IMG/VR virus record: IMGVR_UViG_3300039151_000187
Span: 1 to 33,000 of that record
Length of the DNA: 33,000 nt
From: a virus
Direction: 5' to 3' (one strand)
Positions within the stretch are counted from its first letter, which is position 1. Each line of letters begins with the position of its first letter. The position numbers and the translations under genes were made by a program. Below are positions 9,710 to 16,457 of this stretch, in pieces. The notes beneath the pieces are model-generated. The model was not told where the DNA came from, made no database searches, and worked only from the letters and a program-made list of their open reading frames with translations.

Positions 9710-10003
9710 TTAAATGTTAGTGATGTTTTCCCATTCACTTATAACATAATCAATTTGTGATTTGTATTCTAAAAAGTAAGCGTAATATCCTTCAAATTGA
9801 TCTACAGAATTAATGACCGTAGCATGATCACGTCCAGATAAGTCAGAAAGTCTAAGTAAGGTATAATGATGTTTACGCAACAAGAAAAAATAGACACTTC
9901 TAGCTACAATAATATTTGTCTTTCGAGAACGAAGAAACAAATCCTCTATTTGGAAGCTTTCTTTTACAATGGTCTCAAGCTGATTATGTTTTAGGAATGA
10001 CAT
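9710..10003 (-). CDS. DnaA domain IV-like DNA-binding protein
   Basis: 97 residues that resemble only the C-terminal DNA-binding domain of the replication initiator DnaA. Residues 20-72 include the helix-turn-helix and the signature GRDHATVINSV (57-67), close to the DnaA signature GRDHSTV. The AAA+ ATPase domain is absent, so it cannot act as an initiator by itself; it may bind DnaA boxes of phage or host to recruit or block replication. It is the last gene before promoter P1 and probably belongs to the unit of small genes to its right, separated from the next gene by a short hairpin. Confidence 0.75.
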   Translation of the reverse strand: MSFLKHNQLETIVKESFQIEDLFLRSRKTNIIVARSVYFFLLRKHHYTLLRLSDLSGRDHATVINSVDQFEGYYAYFLEYKSQIDYVISEWENITNI

Positions 10004-10030
10004 TAAATTTAGGGTTTAAATGGATTATTT

Positions 10031-10048
10031 GAGCACCATTTGGTGCTC
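10031..10048. repeat. Short perfect hairpin between two early-type genes
   Basis: GAGCACC and GGTGCTC form a 7-bp stem around ATTT (8 bp if the next A-T pair is counted). There is no T run on either side, so it is not a typical intrinsic terminator. It lies in the 73-base gap between the DnaA-like gene and the gene to its right and may affect mRNA stability or bind a regulator. Confidence 0.4.
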
Positions 10049-10076
10049 GTTTAGCAACCTCTATAAGTGCTTTTCG

Positions 10077-10448
10077 TCATAATTCAAAACACTTCTTGAA
10101 AATGTCATAGTCATCTAAATCAATATTTTCTTTTATTGCTTGATCGATTTTTATCGTGCTAACGGTTAGATATTTTCTAAATATTTTTGATTGATAAATT
10201 TTAACATCTTTATATTTCAAATTATCAAATCGTGTTCTTTCAGCAGAGTTTTTTGAATTGTGTGCATCGACCTCTTTTTTGACCATTTTTAGTAAAACAA
10301 AAACATCAGATAAAGCTGTTTTATTCCTCAATTCCCTGTGCATATCATCATAAGCTCTATTAATATTGATATAATCCTTGTATATTTTACTACTTACAAT
10401 TAATTTTGCTATTTGAAATCTTCTGTATTCTAAATTTAAATCTTGCAT
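10077..10448 (-). CDS. Hypothetical protein, 123 aa
   Basis: Not recognised. A charged, probably all-helical protein, rich in Lys, Asp and Ile, without membrane segment or signal peptide. It lies 13 bases after the previous gene in the run of small genes that also holds the KilA-N and DnaA-like proteins, so a role in regulation or replication is possible but unsupported by any motif. Confidence 0.6.
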   Translation of the reverse strand: MQDLNLEYRRFQIAKLIVSSKIYKDYININRAYDDMHRELRNKTALSDVFVLLKMVKKEVDAHNSKNSAERTRFDNLKYKDVKIYQSKIFRKYLTVSTIKIDQAIKENIDLDDYDIFKKCFEL

Positions 10449-10461
10449 AGTTTTTTATGAT

Positions 10462-10734
10462 TTATGATTCTATTTTTTGATAGTTTTTTCTAACTACTGT
10501 TTCAAATCTGTTTTGCATGTCTTGTAAGTAGGTGTTGGACCTTAAGTATGTCGATTTCCCAAAGGTTGAGTCTATAACTCTTTCCATTTTGGGTAAAAGA
10601 AGCTCTATAACTTTTACCATTTCTAGAGCTTCTGGGCCATCTGCTTTTACAGATTCCAAATCGTCCATAAGACACATGAGGTGAGTCATGATCTTATGGG
10701 ATTTGATAGCCATTTGTTTGCTAGTTTTTTTCAT
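10462..10734 (-). CDS. Hypothetical protein, 90 aa
   Basis: Not recognised. Helical protein with a Met-rich N-terminal half (KIMTHLMCLMDDLE) and a basic C-terminus. Its start overlaps the stop of the KilA-N gene by four bases, so the two are translated together. No known domain is visible. Confidence 0.6.
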   Translation of the reverse strand: MKKTSKQMAIKSHKIMTHLMCLMDDLESVKADGPEALEMVKVIELLLPKMERVIDSTFGKSTYLRSNTYLQDMQNRFETVVRKNYQKIES

Positions 10735-11285
10735 GTGCTTGTTTTAGAACTTCCGAATAATTTCAATTGGTTCTGGATAGCTTTTGTTTTAGCATTTTTA
10801 GCCTGTTTAAATTGACTTTCCCTTTCAAAGTATTCAATCACCATTTCAGAAGTAGGATTCTCAATAATTTGAACTTTAATAATTTCCATTTTTTGCTTAG
10901 CTTCTTCTTGACGAGCATGTGCTTCCCAATGCTTTTTATAATTCCCAAAGAGAATATCTTGAATGCAGCTGTAAACCCATATTTCAAAATCTACATCTAG
11001 CCAAGCAGCAAATTTTAAAGCGACCATCTCATCCATAAAAGTTCCTGCTTTATTGTTTGAATAAACCAAATCAATTTCATTATATCGTGGCACATCTGCC
11101 ACGATATTTAATTTTTCAAGTAAACGATTTAAGTACTTTTTGGTTGACTTTAATCTTAAAAAGTCCTTTGTTTCTTTTCCGAATAGTTTTGCCATTTCAG
11201 TGGCATTTACCATCACATTGGCATCTGTTGGGTTTACCAAAAAATGTATTTGGGTTTCCTGGTAAATAAATTCTAGTGTTTTCAT
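10731..11285 (-). CDS. KilA-N domain protein
   Basis: 184 residues with a KilA-N DNA-binding domain at about 20-110: VNATEMAKLFG at 26-36, then a basic helix with LKSTKKYLNRL, and the typical GTFMDEMVALKFAAWLD block at 81-97. The C-terminal third is a charged helix. KilA-N proteins of phages are usually early regulators or antirepressors. It opens a group of four small genes and follows a 32-base palindrome at 11337-11368 that may control it. The N-terminal position of the domain and absence of a second antirepressor domain are normal for short members. Confidence 0.8.
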   Translation of the reverse strand: MKTLEFIYQETQIHFLVNPTDANVMVNATEMAKLFGKETKDFLRLKSTKKYLNRLLEKLNIVADVPRYNEIDLVYSNNKAGTFMDEMVALKFAAWLDVDFEIWVYSCIQDILFGNYKKHWEAHARQEEAKQKMEIIKVQIIENPTSEMVIEYFERESQFKQAKNAKTKAIQNQLKLFGSSKTST

Positions 11286-11336
11286 GATTTCTGTTTATTT
11301 AGTTAATATTAATTATAGTTAGAATTGGTAAGTTTC

Positions 11337-11368
11337 AATATATCGACTCACATCTGAGCCGATATATT
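11337..11368. promoter_or_regulatory. 32-base interrupted palindrome, operator-like
   Basis: AATATATCG and CGATATATT are perfect inverted arms; inside them CTCA and TGAG pair again around CATC, with one mismatched base between arm and inner arm on each side. It lies about 50 bases before the KilA-N start, in the only untranslated gap of this gene group. No T run follows it, so an operator or a leader hairpin is more likely than a terminator. Confidence 0.5.
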
Positions 11369-11423
11369 TAAGCTAAAGCATTCCAATACCAAGTCTTTTT
11401 GTTAGTAGTAGCCTTTTTCATTT

Positions 11424-11600
11424 CTAATGTCCTTGCCCAAAATGGGGTAGACTACTTTCATCCTCACGAATTAGAGTAGCTGCAGCAGACATTTTTCTTT
11501 CCACCTCTAGAGAGAGTTCCAAGAGTTCTGTATAGGTGCAGGAGTTGACGTACTGGGTAGGTGTGATCTCTATTTGTATCACTTTTTCAAGCTTTGGCAT
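11424..11600 (-). CDS. Small hypothetical protein, 58 aa
   Basis: An open frame from ATG at 11600 to TAG at 11424, beginning MPKLEKVIQIEITPTQYV and ending PHFGQGH. It overlaps the last 14 bases of the preceding gene, as seen for several gene pairs here, and fills what would otherwise be a gap of 300 bases. The composition is that of a soluble acidic protein, with no recognised domain. A further frame of 17 codons (11368-11421) follows and may or may not be translated. Confidence 0.6.
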   Translation of the reverse strand: MPKLEKVIQIEITPTQYVNSCTYTELLELSLEVERKMSAAATLIREDESSLPHFGQGH

Positions 11601-11835
11601 AAGGCACGGTATTAAGGAGGTGAGTAAACGTTTTGTTACAATCCAGACAATCTTCTATAGCCTCTGGTTGGGCTTTAGCATTGCAAGAAGTTATAAAAGC
11701 TAAAATCTTCTCCAGGTTAAATGTCTTGAGCTTTAACTTCTTTCTTTGCGATAATGATCGGTAGTGAATTACATATGTCGCTTTACTAAGCGTAAGGGTG
11801 AGAGAGCAATGACGCTTTGATGTTTCTAAATACAT
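11587..11835 (-). CDS. Hypothetical protein, 82 aa
   Basis: Not recognised. It has a beta-like N-terminal part (CSLTLTLSKATYVIHY), a basic stretch (RKKLKLK) and a C-terminal part with three cysteines, two of them as CLDC near residue 63. The cysteines could bind metal, but there are too few for a classical zinc finger. It lies six bases after the 60-aa gene and overlaps the next one. Confidence 0.55.
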   Translation of the reverse strand: MYLETSKRHCSLTLTLSKATYVIHYRSLSQRKKLKLKTFNLEKILAFITSCNAKAQPEAIEDCLDCNKTFTHLLNTVPYAKA

Positions 11836-11841
11836 GATTCT

Positions 11842-12024
11842 TTAAGAATTAAGAGTAAAAAGATTTGGAATAAATACTGCTGTAATATACTCATCTTCAT
11901 CGACTAAGACAAGAAAGTTCTTATCTGCTTCTCGATGCCATAGGCTTCCTTCATCGATCTCCACACCCTGGTGTGTTGCTACAGGGTGTAGATTACGATA
12001 AGCGATGTATTTCGCTTTAGACAT
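11842..12024 (-). CDS. Hypothetical protein, 60 aa
   Basis: Not recognised. A small protein with a compact beta-like pattern (VEIDEGSLWHREADKNFLVLVDEDEYITAVFIP) suggesting a small barrel. Its start overlaps the stop of the 106-aa gene by eight bases. Probably co-translated with its neighbours in the small-gene cluster. Confidence 0.55.
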   Translation of the reverse strand: MSKAKYIAYRNLHPVATHQGVEIDEGSLWHREADKNFLVLVDEDEYITAVFIPNLFTLNS

Positions 12025-12337
12025 GATCCATAGGGTTTTCTAGTGCGGTAAAATGTAACATACCGCGCAGGTCGTAAACAGATTCCTCTTTGCCAGGATC
12101 CTTAAGATAATCTAGAAGGGCGCAGACCATAAAGATGTCTTCTCCTATGGTATCTACAGTGTGAGAATAGGCTTGGTCTTCGCCATCTACAGATTCTAAA
12201 AAGCCTTTGAAAGCGATAAGGAGTGATTTCTGCACTGTGGCAGGGCCTTCGTGTAGGTTGTAAAACTCTGTAAGGACTAGATCCCTAATTTCTTGTTTTT
12301 GTTCTTCTGTGAGTGGTTGTTCGCTTTTGTGAGACAT
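12017..12337 (-). CDS. Hypothetical protein, 106 aa
   Basis: Not recognised. Acidic helical protein (DGEDQAYSHTVDTIGEDIFMVCALLDYL) starting MSHKSEQPLTEEQKQE. It is the first gene after the exported DUF4468-like gene in transcription order and is preceded by a structured element of about 67 bases at 12358-12424, so its expression may be set by an RNA structure or a binding site. A 65-codon frame overlapping its start (12277-12474) runs through that element and is rejected. Confidence 0.6.
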   Translation of the reverse strand: MSHKSEQPLTEEQKQEIRDLVLTEFYNLHEGPATVQKSLLIAFKGFLESVDGEDQAYSHTVDTIGEDIFMVCALLDYLKDPGKEESVYDLRGMLHFTALENPMDHV

Positions 12338-12357
12338 AATATATTTAATTTAAATGA

Positions 12358-12424
12358 CCCGAGAGTGGTGTCCCACAAAAGCACACTTTTGAAGTAGCCA
12401 GACTTAAACTGGTTCTCTCTCGGG
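12358..12424 (-). promoter_or_regulatory. Cloverleaf-like structured element before the gene at 12337
   Basis: Closing stem CCCGAGA/TCTCGGG (12358-12364 with 12418-12424; 8 bp if the next pair is counted) holds three further hairpins: GTGG/CCAC around four bases (12365-12376), CAAAAG/CTTTTG around four bases (12376-12391) and CCAG/CTGG around seven bases (12398-12412). Together they form a four-way junction. It is not a tRNA: no TTC loop, no seven-base anticodon loop. On the minus strand it ends about 20 bases before the ATG, so it would sit in the 5' leader. Confidence 0.5.
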
Positions 12425-12533
12425 CTGATTTTTAAAAAGGTTTTCATTGTAAGTGTAATTGTGAGACAATACAAACATACAATAAATAATTGAATACGTA
12501 AGTTAAACGCAAGTAAAGCGTAAAGGATTTATT

Positions 12534-12977
12534 TTACCAATCGTCTACAGTTTCTATATTGGAAATGATTAAGGGTAATTCCTCATTAATGAAGCCTACC
12601 CATTTGCGAGTAGATCTTTTCTTAAGGGTTTCTATAGCTACAGAGCCATAGCGGACATCTTTTACCTTAAAATTGTTAACTAAAAGCTTATACCTATTCT
12701 CTTTAAATTCTAGAAGTAAGTTGTAATGCACTTCCATTGCAGAGCCAAAAATCATTTTAGTGACAAAATTGTCTGCCTTTATGAAATCTGTACCACTTTC
12801 TATATTGGTATAGTTAAGCTTTCTAAGCTGAGTTAGAAATAAATCGATCTTTGCTGGTTTTTCTACATCTAGATCTTTAACGTGAGAATACTCGTAAAGG
12901 TTTATTTCCTCGTTTAGTTTTACCTCCTGTGAATAAAGGTTTGCTGTAATTAAAAGTAAAATGATAGTAGCTTTCAT
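12534..12977 (-). CDS. Exported DUF4468-like protein (probable moron)
   Basis: 147 residues with a clear signal peptide (MKATIILLLITANLYSQE, cleavage probably after YS or SQ). The mature part resembles DUF4468 proteins with a TBP-like fold, which are exported proteins common in Bacteroidetes: alternating beta strands including MEVHYNLLLEFKENRYKLLVNNF. It has no place in a virion or replication pathway and looks like a lysogenic conversion gene (moron) inserted between the neck genes and the small-gene cluster. A host-type promoter box, TACATTTG, lies 27 bases upstream of the ATG, so it can be expressed independently of late transcription. The family call is moderate, the signal peptide firm. 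Confidence 0.65.
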   Translation of the reverse strand: MKATIILLLITANLYSQEVKLNEEINLYEYSHVKDLDVEKPAKIDLFLTQLRKLNYTNIESGTDFIKADNFVTKMIFGSAMEVHYNLLLEFKENRYKLLVNNFKVKDVRYGSVAIETLKKRSTRKWVGFINEELPLIISNIETVDDW

Positions 12978-13003
12978 AAAAAATTAAGGTTCAAGTTAAA
13001 CCT

Positions 13004-13011
13004 CAAATGTA
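13004..13011 (-). promoter_or_regulatory. Host-type -7 box (TACATTTG) for the exported moron
   Basis: On the minus strand TACATTTG is an exact match to the Bacteroidetes -7 consensus TAnnTTTG. A T-rich stretch (GGTTTT) lies about 20 bases further upstream where the -33 element is expected. The start of the exported protein is 27 bases downstream. Unlike the phage promoters it has no TGTCACAC box, fitting expression in the lysogen. Confidence 0.4.
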
Positions 13012-13036
13012 TGCCTAAAAAAACAAATATAAAACC

Positions 13037-13345
13037 CTAGATATCTGTGGTAATAGCATCTGCTTCCAAGATGCAAAGCAAAGCAGAAACATAAAGCCTT
13101 TGGGAAAGAAAGGCAATGGCATTTTCTTTATCCTGTTTTTTGAGATCTTTTACTTGTTTGGCTCGAACCAGTGTAGAATTGTTAATATTTTTTAGTGCTT
13201 CTTGGACAGAGATGTGGTTGCTATCCATAATTTGGCGCAAAATCTTAATGTAAGGTTTAATGACCTCTGGATAATTACTAGCGTATCGCTTTTTGATGTC
13301 GAGATGTACAGCAATAAATTCTAAACTGGCTTTTGTGGTGCTCAT
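13037..13345 (-). CDS. Hypothetical protein, 102 aa
   Basis: Not recognised. Soluble helical protein starting MSTTKASLEFIAVHLDIKKRYA. It is the last of the run of virion assembly genes that begins at the portal; 13 bases separate it from the neck-like gene to its right. In many siphoviruses the genes at this place encode tail completion or assembly factors, but no motif supports a choice here. Confidence 0.55.
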   Translation of the reverse strand: MSTTKASLEFIAVHLDIKKRYASNYPEVIKPYIKILRQIMDSNHISVQEALKNINNSTLVRAKQVKDLKKQDKENAIAFLSQRLYVSALLCILEADAITTDI

Positions 13346-13358
13346 AATTCAAATATAA

Positions 13359-13727
13359 TTATATTTTAAGATTGTGGAGTTTCATAATCTCCTCTTTGGT
13401 TTCTTGGGTAAATCCATAAGAAAGCCGTCCTATGATGTTATTGGCATAACCAAAAAGAATAGTGTTGTGAACTTTGTAATTCTTCTTTTTTATCATTCCC
13501 TTGTTAGTCTGTCGGGACTTCATATCAATAAAACGATTGGTCAAAGGAAACGTATAGAGCAATGTTTTATCCTTTACAACAAAGCTTCTTCCTCTATTGG
13601 TTTGGTTGGAAAACCCAGACATGTTACTATCAATTTCAGAATTAATATCCTGCCCCTCCTCTTCAAGTACTTGAGAAATAAACTTGCCTTCTAGCACTTT
13701 GCCTAGGTTTGTCTTTCGCTCTATCAT
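13359..13727 (-). CDS. Putative neck or head-tail joining protein, 122 aa
   Basis: No recognised domain. The protein begins with a helical part (MIERKTNLGKVLEGKFISQVLEEEG), and continues with a beta-rich middle (RSFVVKDKTLLYTFPLT) and a basic patch. It overlaps the preceding gene by four bases (ATGA). By position between portal/adaptor and tail genes it is a candidate neck or tail-attachment protein (like the HK97 gp10 group). This rests on gene order. Confidence 0.5.
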   Translation of the reverse strand: MIERKTNLGKVLEGKFISQVLEEEGQDINSEIDSNMSGFSNQTNRGRSFVVKDKTLLYTFPLTNRFIDMKSRQTNKGMIKKKNYKVHNTILFGYANNIIGRLSYGFTQETKEEIMKLHNLKI

Positions 13728-14224
13728 TGCAGTTTAATCTTAAAGTTTATGGACCACCCCACATAAGTCTTCATCATACTTACTGGTGTTTTCTGGATGG
13801 ACTTTACCTCTAAATGACTCATAAAGTAACACGCCACATCCTCATCTGGTAAGGTATCATCTTCTGTAGAGAATGTATAAAAAAGCCCTTCTGTGCCTTC
13901 TTTGTGGCGTTGCATCATTAAATCTAGCTGGTAGGCAAGATTGTATAGCGTGTTTTTGACTTGCATTTCTTCTTTAAGAGTGATGCGGTCTGATATCTTT
14001 TTAACAATAAGAAACTGCATATACGCAACATCTTGCCACTGGTCTTGGTTGCCTTCTTTTGGTATTTCGGGTTCCACTATAAAAAGACCAATATCATGTT
14101 GAGTAAAAGCTTTTAAATGTTCTAGAATTTGTGAATCGTCTGAAACTACGTCAAACACGCTAAGACTAGGAAAGTCTTGCTGGAGCATAAGACCGTAAGT
14201 GTATAATTGGATAAGTAAATTCAT
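13724..14224 (-). CDS. Putative tail terminator/completion protein, 166 aa
   Basis: No domain recognised with certainty. Size, mixed alpha/beta pattern, and the arrangement of helix-strand elements (LEHLKAFTQHDIGLFIVEP, then a long YMQFLIVKKIS strand and C-terminal strand VGWSINFKIKL) are like tail terminator proteins of siphoviruses. One-base overlap with the stop of the preceding gene and four-base overlap with the next one show tight coupling. The assignment is an inference from order and size. Confidence 0.45.
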   Translation of the reverse strand: MNLLIQLYTYGLMLQQDFPSLSVFDVVSDDSQILEHLKAFTQHDIGLFIVEPEIPKEGNQDQWQDVAYMQFLIVKKISDRITLKEEMQVKNTLYNLAYQLDLMMQRHKEGTEGLFYTFSTEDDTLPDEDVACYFMSHLEVKSIQKTPVSMMKTYVGWSINFKIKLQ

Positions 14225-15096
14225 TATTTCTTAGTTTTTTGCTTTCGCTGTTGCTCTTCTTGTTGCTTTTCACTCTCCAGGTCCCTTACTTTGATGTCGT
14301 ACATCCTAGCGAAGATATCCCACATATTGGAGTCTCTTACTTGGTTGTATGTTCCAAAAACACCACTTTCTGCCAAAACAAAAGCAGTAGACTTCATCCC
14401 TATACTTGGGTAAGATGTGTATTTTTTATAATTCTTTGGTTTAAGAAATAAAATGGATAAATCACACAAATTACCCTCTATCATAATCATAGAGTTATTA
14501 ATGATTTGTTGAAAAGTGGTAAATACGAGGTAGGCGCCATGGACGTAACCAAAAAAGGTCTTTTTGAGTTCTTTAGCGATTTTGGGAGTGTTTTTGGAAT
14601 TATAAGCGCCCTTAATATAAAGGGTAGCACAGAGATCATAGAGCAATTGAGTGTCTGGATCTTCAACAAAATTTCCAAAAATGTCCAAGGCATCTAGGTA
14701 CTGGCCAAAGGTCATATTTGCAAAATTATCTTCAGGGCCTTTAAGTTTGCCTTTCAGTACAGGGATGTGCTTCATAGGGTTTCCCCTAAACTCTTGGCGG
14801 AGCTGTATCTTATCATCTTCCAGATGGTCAAAAAAAGAATCTACCAAAATCGATAGTTGATAAATATTGGTATTCATCGTACCTCTTTCTAGACTGTTAA
14901 GCTTAGTGTTTTGGCCAACCTCTAGGTTAAGAAGCTTATAGACTGAGTTGTATCGCATTTGCTCATAGGTGATCTGTTTGTTTTGATACTGAAAGAACAA
15001 AAAGGCCATGTGGGCAAATTGATCATTATCACATTCGCCTAAATGCTGGGGCATGTATAGCCTTTTCTTTCTCTCTGGAATTTCTATTTCGTGCAT
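14224..15096 (-). CDS. Phage structural-region protein, 290 aa, function unknown
   Basis: Not recognised. Mostly helical, with aromatic-rich N-terminal half (HMAFLFFQYQNKQITYEQMRY) and a charged C-terminal tail rich in Gln, Glu and Lys (from about 270). It sits in the middle of the portal-adaptor-neck run with no gap to its neighbours, and probably is a virion or assembly protein of a Bacteroidetes-specific type. Confidence 0.55.
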   Translation of the reverse strand: MHEIEIPERKKRLYMPQHLGECDNDQFAHMAFLFFQYQNKQITYEQMRYNSVYKLLNLEVGQNTKLNSLERGTMNTNIYQLSILVDSFFDHLEDDKIQLRQEFRGNPMKHIPVLKGKLKGPEDNFANMTFGQYLDALDIFGNFVEDPDTQLLYDLCATLYIKGAYNSKNTPKIAKELKKTFFGYVHGAYLVFTTFQQIINNSMIMIEGNLCDLSILFLKPKNYKKYTSYPSIGMKSTAFVLAESGVFGTYNQVRDSNMWDIFARMYDIKVRDLESEKQQEEQQRKQKTKK

Positions 15097-15399
15097 CTAT
15101 TTCCAGCTTAGACATTTGGTTAAGATAATATTGTTCTGAAGCATTTCTTTACTGAAATGTTTATTGACATAATTGTAAATGAGCTGTCTATTATGGCCTT
15201 TCACCGGTATGTATTTTGAACGTTTGTTAAAGCTAATACCAAAAGCTTTGTTGAGTTGGTTGGAAATTTCTTTTTTAAGCTGGTAGCGATTGTGTGTAGA
15301 ATCGATAGCTGCTTTTTCTAGTTTAAGGTTAAGCTTATCTATTTTGTTGCCAAATAGATAGAACCAAAAGCTTTTTAGGTAATGAGCAAAGTATTTCAT
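15097..15399 (-). CDS. Hypothetical protein, about 100 aa
   Basis: Not recognised. Basic helical protein with an aromatic N-terminus (MKYFAHYLKSFWFYLFG). Two ATG starts are possible: 15432, overlapping the adaptor gene by 23 bases (111 aa), or 15399, ten bases after its stop. I prefer the second because the start then looks natural, but there is no ribosome binding site to decide. Part of the portal-to-neck unit; stop directly abuts the next start. Confidence 0.5.
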   Translation of the reverse strand: MKYFAHYLKSFWFYLFGNKIDKLNLKLEKAAIDSTHNRYQLKKEISNQLNKAFGISFNKRSKYIPVKGHNRQLIYNYVNKHFSKEMLQNNIILTKCLSWK

Positions 15400-15409
15400 A
15401 AGGGAATAA

Positions 15410-16456
15410 TTAAACAGTAAATGATTTATCATCGTCGTTGTGTTGGACTTCGGTTCTTAGGTGGAAATCCTCCATATTGGTGACTTCTTGTTGGTTGTCT
15501 ACGTTAAGCTCTGCTATTTTATTCTGAATAAGGATAAGAACGTCTTCGCCATCTTTACTAAACTCTTGTGCTACCAATTGTGTTTCAAGCTTTTCAGGAG
15601 TCTTGCGAGCTTTAATAGTATTACGATCACCAACATAGGATTGCAAAAGACCTTCTGGAAATAAGGTGACTTTAAGGCGTTTCATGGCCCAAGCCATAGA
15701 AAAATAAACGCAAGCCTCTTCAGTTAATTTTAATACATCTTCTTCCAAAGGATCAAGAGAAATAAGATCACCTTCACCTTCTTGTTCTTCATCTGGAGCT
15801 TGTCCTGGATAATACTCTATATATTGTACTTCAGATTGTTGGAGGTAAGCTTTAAGCTTAAGAAATAACTGCTGTCCAATAATAGGGTGTATGTGTTTTC
15901 TTTCTGCTTGCTTAAGACCTGGTTCTAGCTTAAGTAAAAGCAATCTGGAATTAACAGGAAAATGATCATCAAAAATGCTTGTGCTGTGTACAAAAAGACT
16001 ACGCATCTTCTTGTATGTATCAGACTGTTGCCAAACATTGAATTTATTTAAGAAGAAAATTAGGTTATCAAATTCTCTGTAGTAGCCACGCTCTAGATTT
16101 TCATTATCCCTATTTATCATCCACTCAAAAGGGTTGGCTTCATCCTCTTTTTTGGTCATTTTACGACCATTATTTCCATGCCTTAGATCACTAGAAGGGG
16201 CATATAACTTGTAAGCATATAAAAGTATTGGCATTCGGAAATGATATAAAATATCATTTTCTAGAGCTGTTATTTCTTCACTTTCAAAAGCCTTAATAGC
16301 TAAATTAAAAGTTTCGACCCCTATCACTTTCTCTATCTCCTTTTGTGCAGATATAATGTGAGGCTTCATATAGATATACTTGGTATCTCTATCCAGAAAC
16401 GGAAGAAACTCGTCTATATAAGTTGGGAATTCTGAGGCTTTAAATATAAGTTTCAT
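15410..16456 (-). CDS. Putative head-tail adaptor (DUF6712-like), 348 aa
   Basis: 348 residues directly after the portal, one base between them. The helical N-terminal half starts with MKLIFKASEFPTYIDEF, and a second half repeats a similar helical pattern (KHIHPIIGQQLFLKLKAYL) ending in an acidic tail. This looks like the DUF6712 proteins found beside portals in Bacteroidetes phages, which probably play the head-tail connector role. The two-part layout is visible; the family name is from memory of such proteins and not certain. Confidence 0.5.
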   Translation of the reverse strand: MKLIFKASEFPTYIDEFLPFLDRDTKYIYMKPHIISAQKEIEKVIGVETFNLAIKAFESEEITALENDILYHFRMPILLYAYKLYAPSSDLRHGNNGRKMTKKEDEANPFEWMINRDNENLERGYYREFDNLIFFLNKFNVWQQSDTYKKMRSLFVHSTSIFDDHFPVNSRLLLLKLEPGLKQAERKHIHPIIGQQLFLKLKAYLQQSEVQYIEYYPGQAPDEEQEGEGDLISLDPLEEDVLKLTEEACVYFSMAWAMKRLKVTLFPEGLLQSYVGDRNTIKARKTPEKLETQLVAQEFSKDGEDVLILIQNKIAELNVDNQQEVTNMEDFHLRTEVQHNDDDKSFTV

Positions 16457-16457
16457 A

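Noticed and set aside
12358-12424. tRNA gene
   Set aside because: The closing stem has tRNA size, but there is no T-loop sequence, no proper anticodon arm, and loops are too short on both strands.
12277-12474. 65-codon minus-strand frame overlapping the gene at 12017-12337
   Set aside because: It runs through the structured leader element and the start of a better gene in another phase, and its protein looks random.
13350-13357. TATATTTG box before the 102-aa gene
   Set aside because: It is only five bases from the start codon in an AT-rich gap and the gene lies in the middle of a tight run, so a chance match is more likely.
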